A DNA stretch of 64,000 nucleotides from positions 553,055-617,054 of the forward strand of contig NZ_HG964936.1 in the NCBI RefSeq assembly GCF_000613245.1, read 5' to 3'. Source of the DNA: Mycobacterium asiaticum DSM 44297 (GTDB lineage: Bacteria; Actinomycetota; Actinomycetes; Mycobacteriales; Mycobacteriaceae). A model generated the notes under the pieces. The model searched no databases, was not told where the DNA came from, and was given only the letters and a program-made list of their open reading frames with translations. Positions within the stretch are counted from its first letter, which is position 1. Each line of letters opens with the position of its first letter. This document shows, piece after piece, positions 45,795 through 57,254 of the stretch. Both the position numbers and the translations under genes were made by a program.

Positions 45795-46448
45795 ATGGCG
45801 AGAAAAGGCATTCTGGGCACGAAGCTGGGCATGACGCAGGTGTTCGACGAGAACAACCGCGTCGTGCCGGTGACTGTCGTCAAGGCCGGCCCGAACGTGG
45901 TGACCCGCGTCCGGACCCCGGAGCGTGACGGATACAGCGCAGTACAGGTCGCTTACGGCGAGATCAGCCCCCGCAAGGTCAACAAGCCGGTCACCGGCCA
46001 GTACGCGGCGGCGGGCGTCAACCCGCGCCGGCACCTGGCCGAGTTGCGGCTGGACGACGAGGCGGCGGCGGCCGAGTACGAGGTCGGTCAGGAGCTGACG
46101 GCGGAGATCTTCGCCGACGGCGCCTACGTCGACGTGACCGGCACGTCCAAGGGTAAGGGCTTCGCCGGCACGATGAAGCGGCACGGCTTCCGCGGACAAG
46201 GCGCCAGTCACGGAGCCCAGGCGGTGCATCGCCGCCCAGGTTCCATCGGCGGTTGTGCCACTCCGGCTCGGGTGTTCAAGGGCACCCGGATGTCCGGCCG
46301 GATGGGCAACGACCGGGTGACCGTGCAGAACCTGGTGGTGCACAAGGTCGACGCCGAGAACGGCGTGCTGCTGATCAAGGGTGCGGTCCCGGGCCGCACC
46401 GGTGGACTCGTGGTGGTCCGCAGTGCCATCAAACGAGGTGAGAAGTAA
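45795..46448 (+). CDS. rplC: 50S ribosomal protein L3
   Basis: 217 aa. L3 is an early 50S assembly protein whose loop reaches the peptidyl transferase centre. The [17 protein letters not shown] start and [33 protein letters not shown] are conserved. The residue aligned with the linezolid-associated Cys154 of M. tuberculosis L3 is present as Cys in [12 protein letters not shown]. It overlaps rplD by one base. Confidence 0.98.
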   Translation: MARKGILGTKLGMTQVFDENNRVVPVTVVKAGPNVVTRVRTPERDGYSAVQVAYGEISPRKVNKPVTGQYAAAGVNPRRHLAELRLDDEAAAAEYEVGQELTAEIFADGAYVDVTGTSKGKGFAGTMKRHGFRGQGASHGAQAVHRRPGSIGGCATPARVFKGTRMSGRMGNDRVTVQNLVVHKVDAENGVLLIKGAVPGRTGGLVVVRSAIKRGEK

Positions 46449-47119
46449 TGGCGGACAAGACATTAAAGATTGACGTCAAGACTCCGGCCGGCAAGACGGA
46501 CGGTTCCATCGACCTGCCGGCCGAGTTGTTCGACGCGCCGGCCAACATCGCGTTGATGCACCAGGTGGTTACCGCGCAGCAGGCCGCGAAACGTCAAGGT
46601 ACGCACTCGACCAAGACGCGCGGCGACGTCAGCGGCGGTGGCCGCAAACCGTACCGGCAGAAGGGAACCGGCCGGGCCCGTCAGGGTTCGACGCGGGCTC
46701 CGCAGTTCACCGGTGGTGGCACCGTGCACGGCCCGCAACCGCGGGACTACAGCCAGCGCACGCCCAAGAAGATGATCGCCGCGGCATTGCGCGGTGCGCT
46801 CTCCGACCGGGCACGCAACGGGCGCATCCATGCCGTCACCGAGTTCGTTGAGGGCCAGACTCCTTCGACGAAGAGCGCCAAGGCGTTTCTGTCCACCCTG
46901 ACCGACCGCAAGCAGGTGCTGGTGGTTATCGGGCGCAGCGACGAGGCGGGCGTCAAGAGCGTGCGCAACCTGCCCGGTGTGCACATCCTGCCGCCGGACC
47001 AACTCAACACCTACGACGTGCTGCGCGCCGATGATGTGGTGTTCAGCGTCGAGGCCCTGAACGCCTACATCTCAGCTAACACAGCCAACACCGCATCTTC
47101 CGAGGAGGTTTCGGCCTGA
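46448..47119 (+). CDS. rplD: 50S ribosomal protein L4
   Basis: 223 aa. L4 lines the peptide exit tunnel and, in some bacteria, represses this operon. The tunnel loop is [47 protein letters not shown] (about residues 62-108). The C-terminal domain is complete. Start and stop each overlap neighbours by one base (TAATG and TGATG), so translation is coupled. Confidence 0.98.
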   Translation: MADKTLKIDVKTPAGKTDGSIDLPAELFDAPANIALMHQVVTAQQAAKRQGTHSTKTRGDVSGGGRKPYRQKGTGRARQGSTRAPQFTGGGTVHGPQPRDYSQRTPKKMIAAALRGALSDRARNGRIHAVTEFVEGQTPSTKSAKAFLSTLTDRKQVLVVIGRSDEAGVKSVRNLPGVHILPPDQLNTYDVLRADDVVFSVEALNAYISANTANTASSEEVSA

Positions 47120-47421
47120 TGGCGACCATCGCTGACCCGCGGGACATCATCCTGGCGCCGGTCATCTCCGAAAAGTCCTACGGACTGCTCGACGACAACG
47201 TGTACACCTTCGTCGTGCACCCCGACTCCAACAAGACGCAGATCAAGATCGCCATCGAGAAGATCTTCTCCGTCAAGGTCGCCTCGGTGAACACCGCCAA
47301 TCGGCAGGGCAAGCGCAAGCGCACCAGGTCCGGATACGGCACGCGCAAGAGCACCAAGCGCGCGATCGTCACGCTGGCCCCGGGCAGCAAGCCGATCGAC
47401 CTGTTCGGAGCACCGGCCTAG
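47119..47421 (+). CDS. rplW: 50S ribosomal protein L23
   Basis: 100 aa. L23 sits at the tunnel exit and docks trigger factor and SRP. The [35 protein letters not shown] start and [25 protein letters not shown] loop are conserved. It is tightly coupled to rplD. Confidence 0.98.
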   Translation: MATIADPRDIILAPVISEKSYGLLDDNVYTFVVHPDSNKTQIKIAIEKIFSVKVASVNTANRQGKRKRTRSGYGTRKSTKRAIVTLAPGSKPIDLFGAPA

Positions 47422-47452
47422 TCCGGGCGACGAGAGAAAGACCTGATTAGAC

Positions 47453-48295
<843 letters not shown>

Positions 48296-48314
48296 GACAG
48301 GGGAGTAGCGAACT

Positions 48315-48592
48315 ATGCCACGCAGCCTCAAGAAGGGCCCGTTCGTCGACGACCATCTGCTCAAGAAGGTCGACGTACAGAACGAGAAAAACACCAAGCA
48401 GGTCATCAAGACCTGGTCGCGACGCTCGACCATCATTCCCGATTTCATCGGGCACACCTTCGCGGTGCACGACGGCCGCAAGCACGTCCCGGTGTTTGTC
48501 ACCGAATCGATGGTGGGGCACAAGCTTGGTGAATTCGCGCCCACCCGCACCTTCAAGGGGCACATCAAGGACGACCGAAAGAGCAAACGGCG

Positions 48593-48596
<4 letters not shown>
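48315..48596 (+). CDS. rpsS: 30S ribosomal protein S19
   Basis: 93 aa. S19 lies in the 30S head near the A-site finger. The conserved [17 protein letters not shown] and [40 protein letters not shown] segments are present. The stop overlaps the rplV start (ATGA). Confidence 0.98.
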
Positions 48597-49995
<1,399 letters not shown>

Positions 49996-49998
49996 ATC

Positions 49999-50415
49999 AT
50001 GTTGATTCCCCGCAAGGTTAAACACCGCAAGCAGCACCACCCGCGCCAACGTGGCATCGCCAGCGGCGGCACGTCGGTGAACTTCGGCGACTACGGCATC
50101 CAGGCTTTGGAGCACGCGTACGTCACCAACCGGCAGATCGAATCCGCTCGTATCGCCATCAACCGGCACATCAAGCGTGGCGGCAAGGTGTGGATCAACA
50201 TCTTCCCAGACCGCCCGCTGACCAAGAAGCCCGCTGAGACCCGGATGGGTTCGGGTAAGGGTTCGCCGGAATGGTGGGTGGTCAACGTCAAGCCGGGACG
50301 GGTGCTGTTCGAGTTGAGCTACCCGAACGAGCAGATCGCCCGCGCGGCGCTCACCCGAGCGATCCACAAGCTGCCGATCAAGGCACGCATCGTTACCCGA
50401 GAGGAGCAGTTCTGA
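49999..50415 (+). CDS. rplP: 50S ribosomal protein L16
   Basis: 138 aa. L16 helps place the A-site tRNA. The [19 protein letters not shown] start and the [30 protein letters not shown] segment are conserved. It starts 3 bp after rpsC and overlaps rpmC by one base. Confidence 0.98.
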   Translation: MLIPRKVKHRKQHHPRQRGIASGGTSVNFGDYGIQALEHAYVTNRQIESARIAINRHIKRGGKVWINIFPDRPLTKKPAETRMGSGKGSPEWWVVNVKPGRVLFELSYPNEQIARAALTRAIHKLPIKARIVTREEQF

Positions 50416-50657
50416 TGGCAGTGGGAGTTTCCCCTGGCGAACTGCGCGAGCTCACCGACGAGGAGTTGCACGAGCGCGTACGTGAGTCCAAGGAAGAGCT
50501 GTTCAATCTGCGCTTCCAGATGGCCACCGGCCAGCTCAGCAACAACCGCCGGCTCCGCACCGTGCGTCAGGAGATCGCGCGCGTCTACACGGTGCTGCGC
50601 GAACGCGAACTGGGTCTGGCTTCCGGCCCCGATGGGTCCGACGAGAAGGAATCGTGA
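50415..50657 (+). CDS. rpmC: 50S ribosomal protein L29
   Basis: 80 aa from ATG 50415, which overlaps the rplP stop as TGATG. L29 lies beside L23 at the tunnel exit. The helical hairpin [58 protein letters not shown] is canonical. It is coupled to rpsQ by TGATG. Confidence 0.97.
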   Translation: MAVGVSPGELRELTDEELHERVRESKEELFNLRFQMATGQLSNNRRLRTVRQEIARVYTVLRERELGLASGPDGSDEKES

Positions 50658-51025
50658 TGGCAGAAGCGAAGAAGGCACCGGCCAAGGCCGCTACCAAAGC
50701 CGCTCCGAAGGCCGCCGCCAAGGACGCCGGCTCGAAGGAGAAGGGTCCCAAGCACACTCCGGCCACGCCGAAGCCGCGCGGGCGTCGTAAGACGCGCATC
50801 GGCTACGTGGTGAGTGACAAGATGCAGAAGACCATCGTGGTCGAGCTCGAAGACCGCGTGCGGCACCCGTTGTACGGCAAGATCATTCGTACCACCAAGA
50901 AGGTCAAGGCGCACGACGAGAACAGCATCGCCGGTATCGGCGACCGTGTGTCGCTGATGGAGACGCGGCCGCTGTCGGCCACCAAGCGTTGGCGCCTGGT
51001 GGAGATTTTGGAAAAGGCGAAGTAA
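50657..51025 (+). CDS. rpsQ: 30S ribosomal protein S17 with N-terminal extension
   Basis: 122 aa from ATG 50657. The S17 OB-fold begins near residue 44 ([45 protein letters not shown]). The first 43 residues are a Lys/Ala-rich extension like that of M. tuberculosis S17. It is the last S10-operon gene. In this window rplN is not adjacent; 12 kb of other genes intervene, as in other mycobacteria but with a larger insert. Confidence 0.97.
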   Translation: MAEAKKAPAKAATKAAPKAAAKDAGSKEKGPKHTPATPKPRGRRKTRIGYVVSDKMQKTIVVELEDRVRHPLYGKIIRTTKKVKAHDENSIAGIGDRVSLMETRPLSATKRWRLVEILEKAK

Positions 51026-51040
51026 AGGGCAAGTAGCCCC

Positions 51041-51101
51041 CGCGAGCAGACGTAAAAGCCCCCGCACGCACGGCGTGTCGGGGGCTTTACGTCTGCTCGC
51101 G
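51041..51101 (+). terminator. Hairpin terminator after rpsQ (TRIT-like, copy 4)
   Basis: The longest of the four copies: the left arm CGCGAGCAGACGTAAAAGC plus CCCC pairs with GGGG plus CTTTACGTCTGCTCGCG, nearly perfect. The stop codon and last codons (LREQT) of the convergent TetR gene lie inside the right arm. It should serve both strands. Confidence 0.9.
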
Positions 51102-51710
51102 CAAACTGGCGCGCAGCCCGTGCACAAAAGTGCGCAGCCGTTCCGGCGTCGCGGTGTCCGGGTCGCTGAGTCGAAGCTGGAGCAATTCGCGACCGGCAGC
51201 GTAAAGGATCCGCGCCGTGTACTCCGGATCCTGCAACTTGGGGTTCAGGCGCAGCAGTTCTCCCTGCAAAAAATCCCGCACCACGGTCTGGGATTGAGCC
51301 AGCCGTTCATGTAATTCCGGCGGCGCGCCCTGCGGCGGAAACAGGAACAGTCGCCACGTCGCGGTGTGCGCGTCGACGGCGGCAAGAACTCCGTCGAACG
51401 CGCGCACCAGCGGTTGGTTGTCCTCGCTGGGTTCGCCCAACCCACTGATCGCCTCGACGAACTGCTCGCCGGCCCGTCCCGCCTCACGGTCGATCAGGGC
51501 GACGAAAAGCTTTGCGGGATCCCCGAACAACTGATAGATCAACGAACGGTTGATGCCGGCTTCCCGGGCGATGCGGTTCGGCGTCGCCGCATGAAACCCC
51601 TCGACGTCGACGATGGCGTGCGTGACATCCAGGATTTGCTCGCGCCGCTGTTCGGCGGTCATTCGCCGTTTGGGGGCTGCCCTGGTGGCTTGCGTCACGC
51701 TTGACAGCAT
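51087..51710 (-). CDS. TetR-family regulator, divergent from the MpaB-type oxygenase
   Basis: 207 aa from ATG 51710; an in-frame GTG at 51737 lies in the middle of the operator and is rejected. HTH: MTAEQRREQILDVTHAIVDVEGFHAATPNRIAREAGINRSLIYQLFGDPAKLF (about residues 16-70). The start codon is at the very edge of the 41-bp palindrome, so its mRNA may be leaderless or nearly so. The C-terminal residues are encoded in the rpsQ terminator. It likely represses itself and the oxygenase. Confidence 0.9.
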   Translation of the reverse strand: MLSSVTQATRAAPKRRMTAEQRREQILDVTHAIVDVEGFHAATPNRIAREAGINRSLIYQLFGDPAKLFVALIDREAGRAGEQFVEAISGLGEPSEDNQPLVRAFDGVLAAVDAHTATWRLFLFPPQGAPPELHERLAQSQTVVRDFLQGELLRLNPKLQDPEYTARILYAAGRELLQLRLSDPDTATPERLRTFVHGLRASLREQT

Positions 51711-51750
51711 AACTAACACTTTGTGAGTATTACTCACAACTTGTTAGTTA
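51710..51750. promoter_or_regulatory. 41-bp symmetric operator/divergent promoter
   Basis: Perfect symmetry about T51730. The inner arms are TTGTGAGTA (51721-51729) and TACTCACAA (51731-51739). The outer arms are TAACTAACA (51710-51718) and TGTTAGTTA (51742-51750). Only the CT pairs between the arms (51719-51720, 51740-51741) break the dyad. On each strand TTGTGA and TTAGTT are spaced by 17 bp and could be -35/-10 elements, so both promoters would be built from the same palindrome. Confidence 0.8.
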
Positions 51751-51763
51751 TCGAGAGGTCTGC

Positions 51764-53083
51764 ATGGTCACCTACTACCCGGAACTCGCGCAGCGGGTCG
51801 CAAGCCAACGGCAGCTGCAGCCAGATCTCTACGGCGACATCGACTTTGACGAGCGGCCGTACCGGCTGACCAGGCGGCCCGGCGACAAGTCGTCGTTGCC
51901 GGCGTGGGCCGCCGACCGCGACCAGATCCTCACTGACGACCGCGTCCTGGAGCTGATGGAGACGGCCACCATGCTCGGCGACGTGGTGGCGGACCCCTAT
52001 GCGGCGTTGATGAGCCGCTACAGCGTCACCGAGCTGATCGACATGCTCAAGACGGCTTGCCGCGATGGCATCGACGCCGTTCCCGACGCGCCCGAAGAGC
52101 TGGTCGCGTTCATCGACGCGATGGAGGTCAGGCCGGATTGGATCAACTTCGATCTGATCGAGGAGGGCGCGCGGCAGGCGCGCGCCGCCGCGGCGTTGCT
52201 GGCCCACTTCATCACACGCGGCGCGTTCATCGCGACCTTCACCAACACCTACGCAGCGTTGCCGATGGGCCTGACCGGTGCGCTCTCGGGCCGCCGCGCC
52301 GCGCGCCGGGTCAACGAGACGGCGAGCTTCTTCGCCGTCACCACCCTGCCGGGTGCGTTGCAGCGTTACGGCCCGGGGTTCGAAGCGGCCGCGATGGTTC
52401 GATTGATGCATTCGATGGTCCGCTACAACGCGCTGAAGAAATCCGACAAGTGGGATGTCGATGTGTACGGCGTGCCGGTGCCGCAGGTCGACCAGATGCC
52501 GGCGGGCATGATCGGCCAGTACATGACGTCGCAACAGGTGCTTCGTCAGGGCCGGGACCAGTTCAACGAGCAGGAGCGAGCGCTCGTCGAATTCGGGCGT
52601 TACCGCTGTTTCCTACTTGGCCTACCCGAGGAACTGTTGCCCACCACACCCGCCGAGACGGTTCACGTCATGCACGCCCGTGCAGCGCTGTTGCGCGACG
52701 GATTCGACTCCGTCTGCCGTGAACTCGTCGACTCTACGATGGCCGCCTATCTGCGTCCGGGAACCTCGTGGTTCGATCGCGCCGCAGAGGCAGTGGAGAA
52801 GAGCTACAGCAAGGAGACCTTCGTCCGGGCGTTCTGCAACGGCCACCGCGCCACCGCCGAGGCCATGGGCGTGTCGATCGGGGTGGCCGACCGCATCCGC
52901 ATCGCCCTGACCGGGCCGTTCATCGCCGGGCGCTTTGTTGCCGTTCAGCGCGCCAGTAACATTCCCGCGCTGCGTCAGCTGGTCGACCGATATGTCATCC
53001 GGCTGCTCAAGCTGCGACTGAGAACCTATGGAAAGCCCGAATTCACCAGCGATTCTGCGCATTACACGCCGATACCGCACTGA
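51764..53083 (+). CDS. MpaB/rubber-oxygenase family protein (DUF2236)
   Basis: 439 aa. The family (PF09995) includes latex clearing protein Lcp, a haem-b enzyme that splits polyisoprene, and the fungal oxygenase MpaB'. The family core is LLAHFITRGAFIATFTNTYAALPMGL (about 145-170), RRVNETASFFAVTTLPGAL (about 181-199) and MVRLMHSMVRYNALK, where His216 is the likely haem ligand. No signal peptide is present, so it is probably cytoplasmic or membrane-associated. It is controlled by the divergent TetR gene. The substrate is unknown; a lipid or isoprenoid double bond is plausible. Confidence 0.87.
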   Translation: MVTYYPELAQRVASQRQLQPDLYGDIDFDERPYRLTRRPGDKSSLPAWAADRDQILTDDRVLELMETATMLGDVVADPYAALMSRYSVTELIDMLKTACRDGIDAVPDAPEELVAFIDAMEVRPDWINFDLIEEGARQARAAAALLAHFITRGAFIATFTNTYAALPMGLTGALSGRRAARRVNETASFFAVTTLPGALQRYGPGFEAAAMVRLMHSMVRYNALKKSDKWDVDVYGVPVPQVDQMPAGMIGQYMTSQQVLRQGRDQFNEQERALVEFGRYRCFLLGLPEELLPTTPAETVHVMHARAALLRDGFDSVCRELVDSTMAAYLRPGTSWFDRAAEAVEKSYSKETFVRAFCNGHRATAEAMGVSIGVADRIRIALTGPFIAGRFVAVQRASNIPALRQLVDRYVIRLLKLRLRTYGKPEFTSDSAHYTPIPH

Positions 53084-53109
53084 GCAGGATCAGGCGGGCA
53101 TCGACAAAC

Positions 53110-53126
53110 CTAGACAAACCGTCTAG
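53110..53126. promoter_or_regulatory. Inverted repeat upstream of the sulfatase gene
   Basis: CTAGAC (53110-53115) and GTCTAG (53121-53126) form a perfect dyad with the spacer AAACC. The shape equals TetR operators such as the one at 43901. It lies about 100 bp before the sulfatase start, and no regulator gene is adjacent on that side. Confidence 0.5.
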
Positions 53127-53228
53127 CCGCCGCGAAATCTCAGCTGATTGCTATGCGGCCCGTGTAATGTCCACGGACATTCGGGAGGTCGGCGAACGCG
53201 TCGACAAGACAGAGTGAGGCTGGCGAAT

Positions 53229-55604
53229 ATGACTGGGCAGTCGGGGTTCAACGTACCGGGTCAATTTCAAGGCAAGATCGAGCTGGACATTCGGGATTCG
53301 GAGCCGGACTGGGGCCCGTACGCGGCGCCGACCGCTCCCGACAATTCGCCGAACATCCTCTACCTGGTATGGGACGACACCGGCATCGCGACCTGGGACT
53401 GCTTCGGCGGTCTGGTGGAGATGCCCGCCATGAGCAGGATTGCCGAACGCGGGGTGCGCCTCACGCAGTTTCACACCACCGCGCTGTGCTCTCCGACCCG
53501 GGCCTCGCTGCTGACCGGCCGCAACGCCACCACCGTCGGCATGGCCACCATTGAAGAGTTCACCGACGGGTTCCCCAACTGCAACGGCCGCATTCCGGCC
53601 GATACCGCACTGCTCTCTGAGGTGCTCAACGAGCGTGGGTACAACACCTACTGCATCGGCAAGTGGCACCTGACGCCGTTGGAAGAGTCCAGCATGGCCG
53701 CGACAAAACGGCATTGGCCGACGTCGCGTGGCTTCGAACGCTTCTACGGGTTCCTGGGCGGTGAAACCGACCAGTGGTATCCAGACCTGGTGTACGACAA
53801 CCACCCGGTGAACCCGCCGGGCACCCCCGAGGACGGTTACCACCTGTCAAAAGACCTGGCCGACAAGACGATTCAATTCATCCGTGACGCCAAGGTGATC
53901 GCGCCGGACAAACCGTGGTTCAGTTACGTCTGCCCCGGAGCCGGCCACGCGCCGCACCATGTGTTCAAAGAATGGGCCGACAAGTACAACGGCGTCTTCG
54001 ACATGGGTTACGAGAAATACCGCGAAATCGCTCTGGAAAAGCAGAAGGCGATGGGGATCGTTCCGCCGGACACCGAGTTGTCTCCGGTCAACCCCTACCT
54101 CGACGTCAAGGGACCGCAGGGAGAGGCGTGGCCGCTGCAGGACACCGTGCGCCCTTGGGACAGCCTCACCGACGACGAGAAGCGACTGTTCAGCCGGATG
54201 GCTGAGGTATTCGCCGGCTTCCTGAGCTACACCGATGCCCAGATCGGCCGGATCCTGGATTACCTGGAAGAGTCGGGTCAGCTGGACGACACCATCATCG
54301 TGGTCATCTCCGACAACGGCGCCAGCGGCGAAGGCGGCCCGAACGGGTCGGTCAACGAGGGCAAGTTCTTCAACGGCTACATCGACACCGTCGAGGAGAG
54401 CATGCGGCTCTTCGACCACCTGGGCGGACCGGAGACCTACAACCACTACCCGATCGGCTGGGCGATGGCCTTCAACACGCCCTATAAGTTGTTCAAGCGC
54501 TACGCCTCTCACGAGGGCGGTATCGCCGACACCGCGATCATCTCCTGGCCCAACGGCATCGCCGCGCACGGCGAGGTCCGCGATAACTACGTCAACGTCA
54601 GTGACATCACCCCGACCGTCTACGACCTCCTCGGCATGACCCCGCCGGACACCGTCAAGGGCATTGCGCAAAAGCCGCTGGACGGTGTGAGTTTCAAGAC
54701 CGCCCTTGAGGATTCGAGCGCTGACACCGGTAAGACGACGCAGTTCTACACCATGCTCGGCACCCGTGGAATATGGCACCAGGGATGGTTCGCCAACACC
54801 GTGCATGCGGCCACACCCGCGGGCTGGTCACACTTCGAACAGGACCGCTGGGAGCTGTTCCACATCGAGCGGGACCGCAGCCAGTGCCACGACCTGGCGA
54901 CGGAGCACCCTGACAAGCTCGAAGAACTCAAACAGCTGTGGTTCTCCGAGGCTGCCAAGTACAACGGGCTGCCGTTGGCCGACCTGAACATCTTCGAGAC
55001 GTTGTCGCGGTCGCGGCCGTACCTGGTCAGCGAGCGGGACAGCTACATCTACTACCCCGACTGCGCCGACGTCGGCATCGGCGCCGCCCCCGAGATCCGC
55101 GGCCGGTCCTTCGCGGTGGTGGCCGACGTGACCTTGGATTCGACCGGCGCCGAAGGGGTGCTGTTCAAACAGGGTGGGGCGCACGGCGGGCATGTACTGT
55201 TCATCCAGGATGGGCGGTTGCAGTACGTCTACAACTTCCTCGGCGAACGGCAGCAGTTGATTCAGTCAGCCGGGCCGGTCCCGTTGGGTCGCCACCTGCT
55301 GGGCGCGCGTTACGAACGCACCGGAACCGTGCCGAACAGCCACACCCCGGTCGGCGTCGTCACGCTGTATTTCGACGAGCATCCGGTCGGGACGCTGCCC
55401 GACGTGATCACCCACCCCGGAACATTTGGATTGGCCGGTGCCGGCATCACCATCGGACGCAACGGCGGCTCGGGAGTGTCCAGCCGGTACAAGGCGCCGT
55501 TCGCGTTCACCGGCGGCACCATCACCCAAGTCGCCATGGACCTGTCGGGTCGGCCTTACGAGGATGTGGAAAAGGATCTGGCGCTTGCCTTTTCGCGCGA
55601 CTGA
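53229..55604 (+). CDS. atsA: Arylsulfatase, type I (formylglycine-dependent)
   Basis: 791 aa from ATG 53229. The sulfatase signature CSPTRASLLTGRN starts at Cys87, which FGE converts to formylglycine. Metal-binding motifs are the WDDTG segment (about 48-52) and VVISDNGASGEGGP (about 360-373), with GKWHLTP near 145. The N-terminal part is the alkaline phosphatase-like fold. The C-terminal 200 residues carry a beta-sandwich extension. No signal peptide is seen. It matches AtsA (Rv0711) in position next to the FGE gene. The natural sulfate ester is unknown. Confidence 0.94.
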   Translation: MTGQSGFNVPGQFQGKIELDIRDSEPDWGPYAAPTAPDNSPNILYLVWDDTGIATWDCFGGLVEMPAMSRIAERGVRLTQFHTTALCSPTRASLLTGRNATTVGMATIEEFTDGFPNCNGRIPADTALLSEVLNERGYNTYCIGKWHLTPLEESSMAATKRHWPTSRGFERFYGFLGGETDQWYPDLVYDNHPVNPPGTPEDGYHLSKDLADKTIQFIRDAKVIAPDKPWFSYVCPGAGHAPHHVFKEWADKYNGVFDMGYEKYREIALEKQKAMGIVPPDTELSPVNPYLDVKGPQGEAWPLQDTVRPWDSLTDDEKRLFSRMAEVFAGFLSYTDAQIGRILDYLEESGQLDDTIIVVISDNGASGEGGPNGSVNEGKFFNGYIDTVEESMRLFDHLGGPETYNHYPIGWAMAFNTPYKLFKRYASHEGGIADTAIISWPNGIAAHGEVRDNYVNVSDITPTVYDLLGMTPPDTVKGIAQKPLDGVSFKTALEDSSADTGKTTQFYTMLGTRGIWHQGWFANTVHAATPAGWSHFEQDRWELFHIERDRSQCHDLATEHPDKLEELKQLWFSEAAKYNGLPLADLNIFETLSRSRPYLVSERDSYIYYPDCADVGIGAAPEIRGRSFAVVADVTLDSTGAEGVLFKQGGAHGGHVLFIQDGRLQYVYNFLGERQQLIQSAGPVPLGRHLLGARYERTGTVPNSHTPVGVVTLYFDEHPVGTLPDVITHPGTFGLAGAGITIGRNGGSGVSSRYKAPFAFTGGTITQVAMDLSGRPYEDVEKDLALAFSRD

Positions 55605-56253
55605 GCGGTTTGCGCGGTTGGCGGCGCTGGTCGCGGCGGGCCTGTTTGCGACAGGCACGGCCGGCTGCGAGTCGCACACCGGGGGATCGGCCGCGCCGAC
55701 CCGCCATCCGGATCCCGCCGAGCCGGTACCGGGCATCGCCGCCACGCTGCCGGACCACATTCCGCCGAATGCACTCGCCTGCGTCGTGACCCCGACGGGC
55801 GGCGGCGAGCCCACCGAAGTGACCGTGTCCGACCCGGCCGCCCCCCGTATCACCATTGCCGTTCCCGAGGGCTGGACGTCGACCGCCGGTTCCGGTGACA
55901 CGCCATTGAGGCTCAGTGGCCCCGACACGTTGGCCGCGACGGTGTCCATAGCCGCCACAGACCAGCCGCCCGAGAGCGCGTTCCTGCGCTACACGGCCGG
56001 GGTCGGCGGCAGCCTGCCGCGAATCAAGTTCTCCGTCACTGGGTCGCCGTTCTGCGGTTACAGCAGCCAGCGACTGGCCGGCACGCTGCAAGCGCCCTCC
56101 GGCGGGATCGACTTCGCCGACCGGATCGCCCACATCTGGACGAACACCACGCAGTACCTGGTCGCGATCCATCTCGAGGCCCACGCGGGCGCCCCCGGTT
56201 TCGACGCTGCCAAATCCCTGTTGACTCAGGATTTCGCGGTCGTCATACCCTGA
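55585..56253 (+). CDS. Probable lipoprotein of unknown function
   Basis: 222 aa from TTG 55585 (SD AAAGGA); ATG 55564 would add 7 residues but lacks SD spacing. The N-terminus PFRATERFARLAALVAAGLFATGTAGC fits a signal peptide with a weak lipobox (TAGC, Cys28). The mature part has several Cys residues and the segment RITIAVPEGWTSTAGSGDTPLRLSGPD to SPFCGYSSQRLAG, which resembles mycobacterial LpqN-like envelope proteins, though I cannot assign it. It overlaps the sulfatase end by 20 bp and precedes the FGE gene by 4 bp, so it is in the sulfatase operon. Confidence 0.75.
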   Translation: MPFRATERFARLAALVAAGLFATGTAGCESHTGGSAAPTRHPDPAEPVPGIAATLPDHIPPNALACVVTPTGGGEPTEVTVSDPAAPRITIAVPEGWTSTAGSGDTPLRLSGPDTLAATVSIAATDQPPESAFLRYTAGVGGSLPRIKFSVTGSPFCGYSSQRLAGTLQAPSGGIDFADRIAHIWTNTTQYLVAIHLEAHAGAPGFDAAKSLLTQDFAVVIP

Positions 56254-56257
56254 ACTG

Positions 56258-57151
56258 GTGTTGACGGAGCTGGTGGAGCTGCCGGGCGGATCGTTCCGGA
56301 TGGGGTCGACCAGCTTCTATCCCGAAGAGGCGCCGATCCATACCGTGACCGTGGCCGGGTTTGCGGTGGAACGCCACCCGGTGACCAACGCCCAGTTCGC
56401 CGAATTCGTCGCGGCGACAGGCTATGTGACCGTTGCCGAGCAGCCCCTGGATGCAACGCTCTATCCGGGGGCCGATCCCGCCGACCTATGTCCCGGCGCC
56501 ATGGTGTTCCGCCCCACGCGGGGACCGGTCGACCTGCGCGACTGGCGGCAGTGGTGGGACTGGGCGCCCGGAGCGAGCTGGCGCCAGCCCTTCGGTCCCG
56601 ACAGCGACGTCGCGGATCGACCCGATCACCCGGTCGTGCAAGTGGCGTATTCCGACGCCGCGGCCTACGCACGATGGGCGGGACGGCGCTTACCGACGGA
56701 AGCCGAGTGGGAGTACGCCGCCCGCGCCGGCACGACCGGCCGATACGCGTGGGGCGACGAGGAAAGGCCCGACGGCCAGTTGATGGCGAACACCTGGCAG
56801 GGCCGGTTCCCGTACCGAAACGACGGCGCGCTTGGCTGGTTCGGCACGTCGCCGGTCGGCGCCTTTCCACCCAACGGTTTCGGCCTGTCCGACATGATCG
56901 GCAACGTCTGGGAATGGACGACAACGGAGTTCAGCTCACACCACCGCCTGGACCAGCCGCCGAAGGCATGCTGCGCCCCGGCCAATCCGGCCGACCCGTC
57001 GATCAGTCAGACCCTCAAGGGCGGTTCCCATCTGTGCGCGCCGGAATACTGCCATCGCTACCGGCCGTCGGCCCGCTCGCCGCAGTCTCAGGACACCGCG
57101 ACCACTCATATCGGATTCCGTTGCGTGGTGGATTCAACCCGGGTCGAATAA
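56258..57151 (+). CDS. Formylglycine-generating enzyme (SUMF1 family)
   Basis: 297 aa, GTG start. FGE oxidises the sulfatase Cys to formylglycine using O2 and copper. The fold is visible from FRMGSTSFYPEEAPIHTVTVAGFAVERHPVTNAQFAEF (about 13-50), RRLPTEAEWEYAARAG (143-158) and SDMIGNVWEWTTTEF (211-225). The active-site pair is Cys260 and Cys265 in GGSHLCAPEYCHRYRPSAR. It matches Rv0712. It lies in one operon with the sulfatase it should activate. Confidence 0.95.
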   Translation: MLTELVELPGGSFRMGSTSFYPEEAPIHTVTVAGFAVERHPVTNAQFAEFVAATGYVTVAEQPLDATLYPGADPADLCPGAMVFRPTRGPVDLRDWRQWWDWAPGASWRQPFGPDSDVADRPDHPVVQVAYSDAAAYARWAGRRLPTEAEWEYAARAGTTGRYAWGDEERPDGQLMANTWQGRFPYRNDGALGWFGTSPVGAFPPNGFGLSDMIGNVWEWTTTEFSSHHRLDQPPKACCAPANPADPSISQTLKGGSHLCAPEYCHRYRPSARSPQSQDTATTHIGFRCVVDSTRVE

Positions 57152-57254
57152 ATTTGCCGCCGAACGCCGCGCCGCATTGCGGGCGGAAAATCTATGAGTT
57201 TCAATAACCTTTCGCCAGCGAACCTCCCGCGCTTCCACCGAAAGGCCGCGTCCG

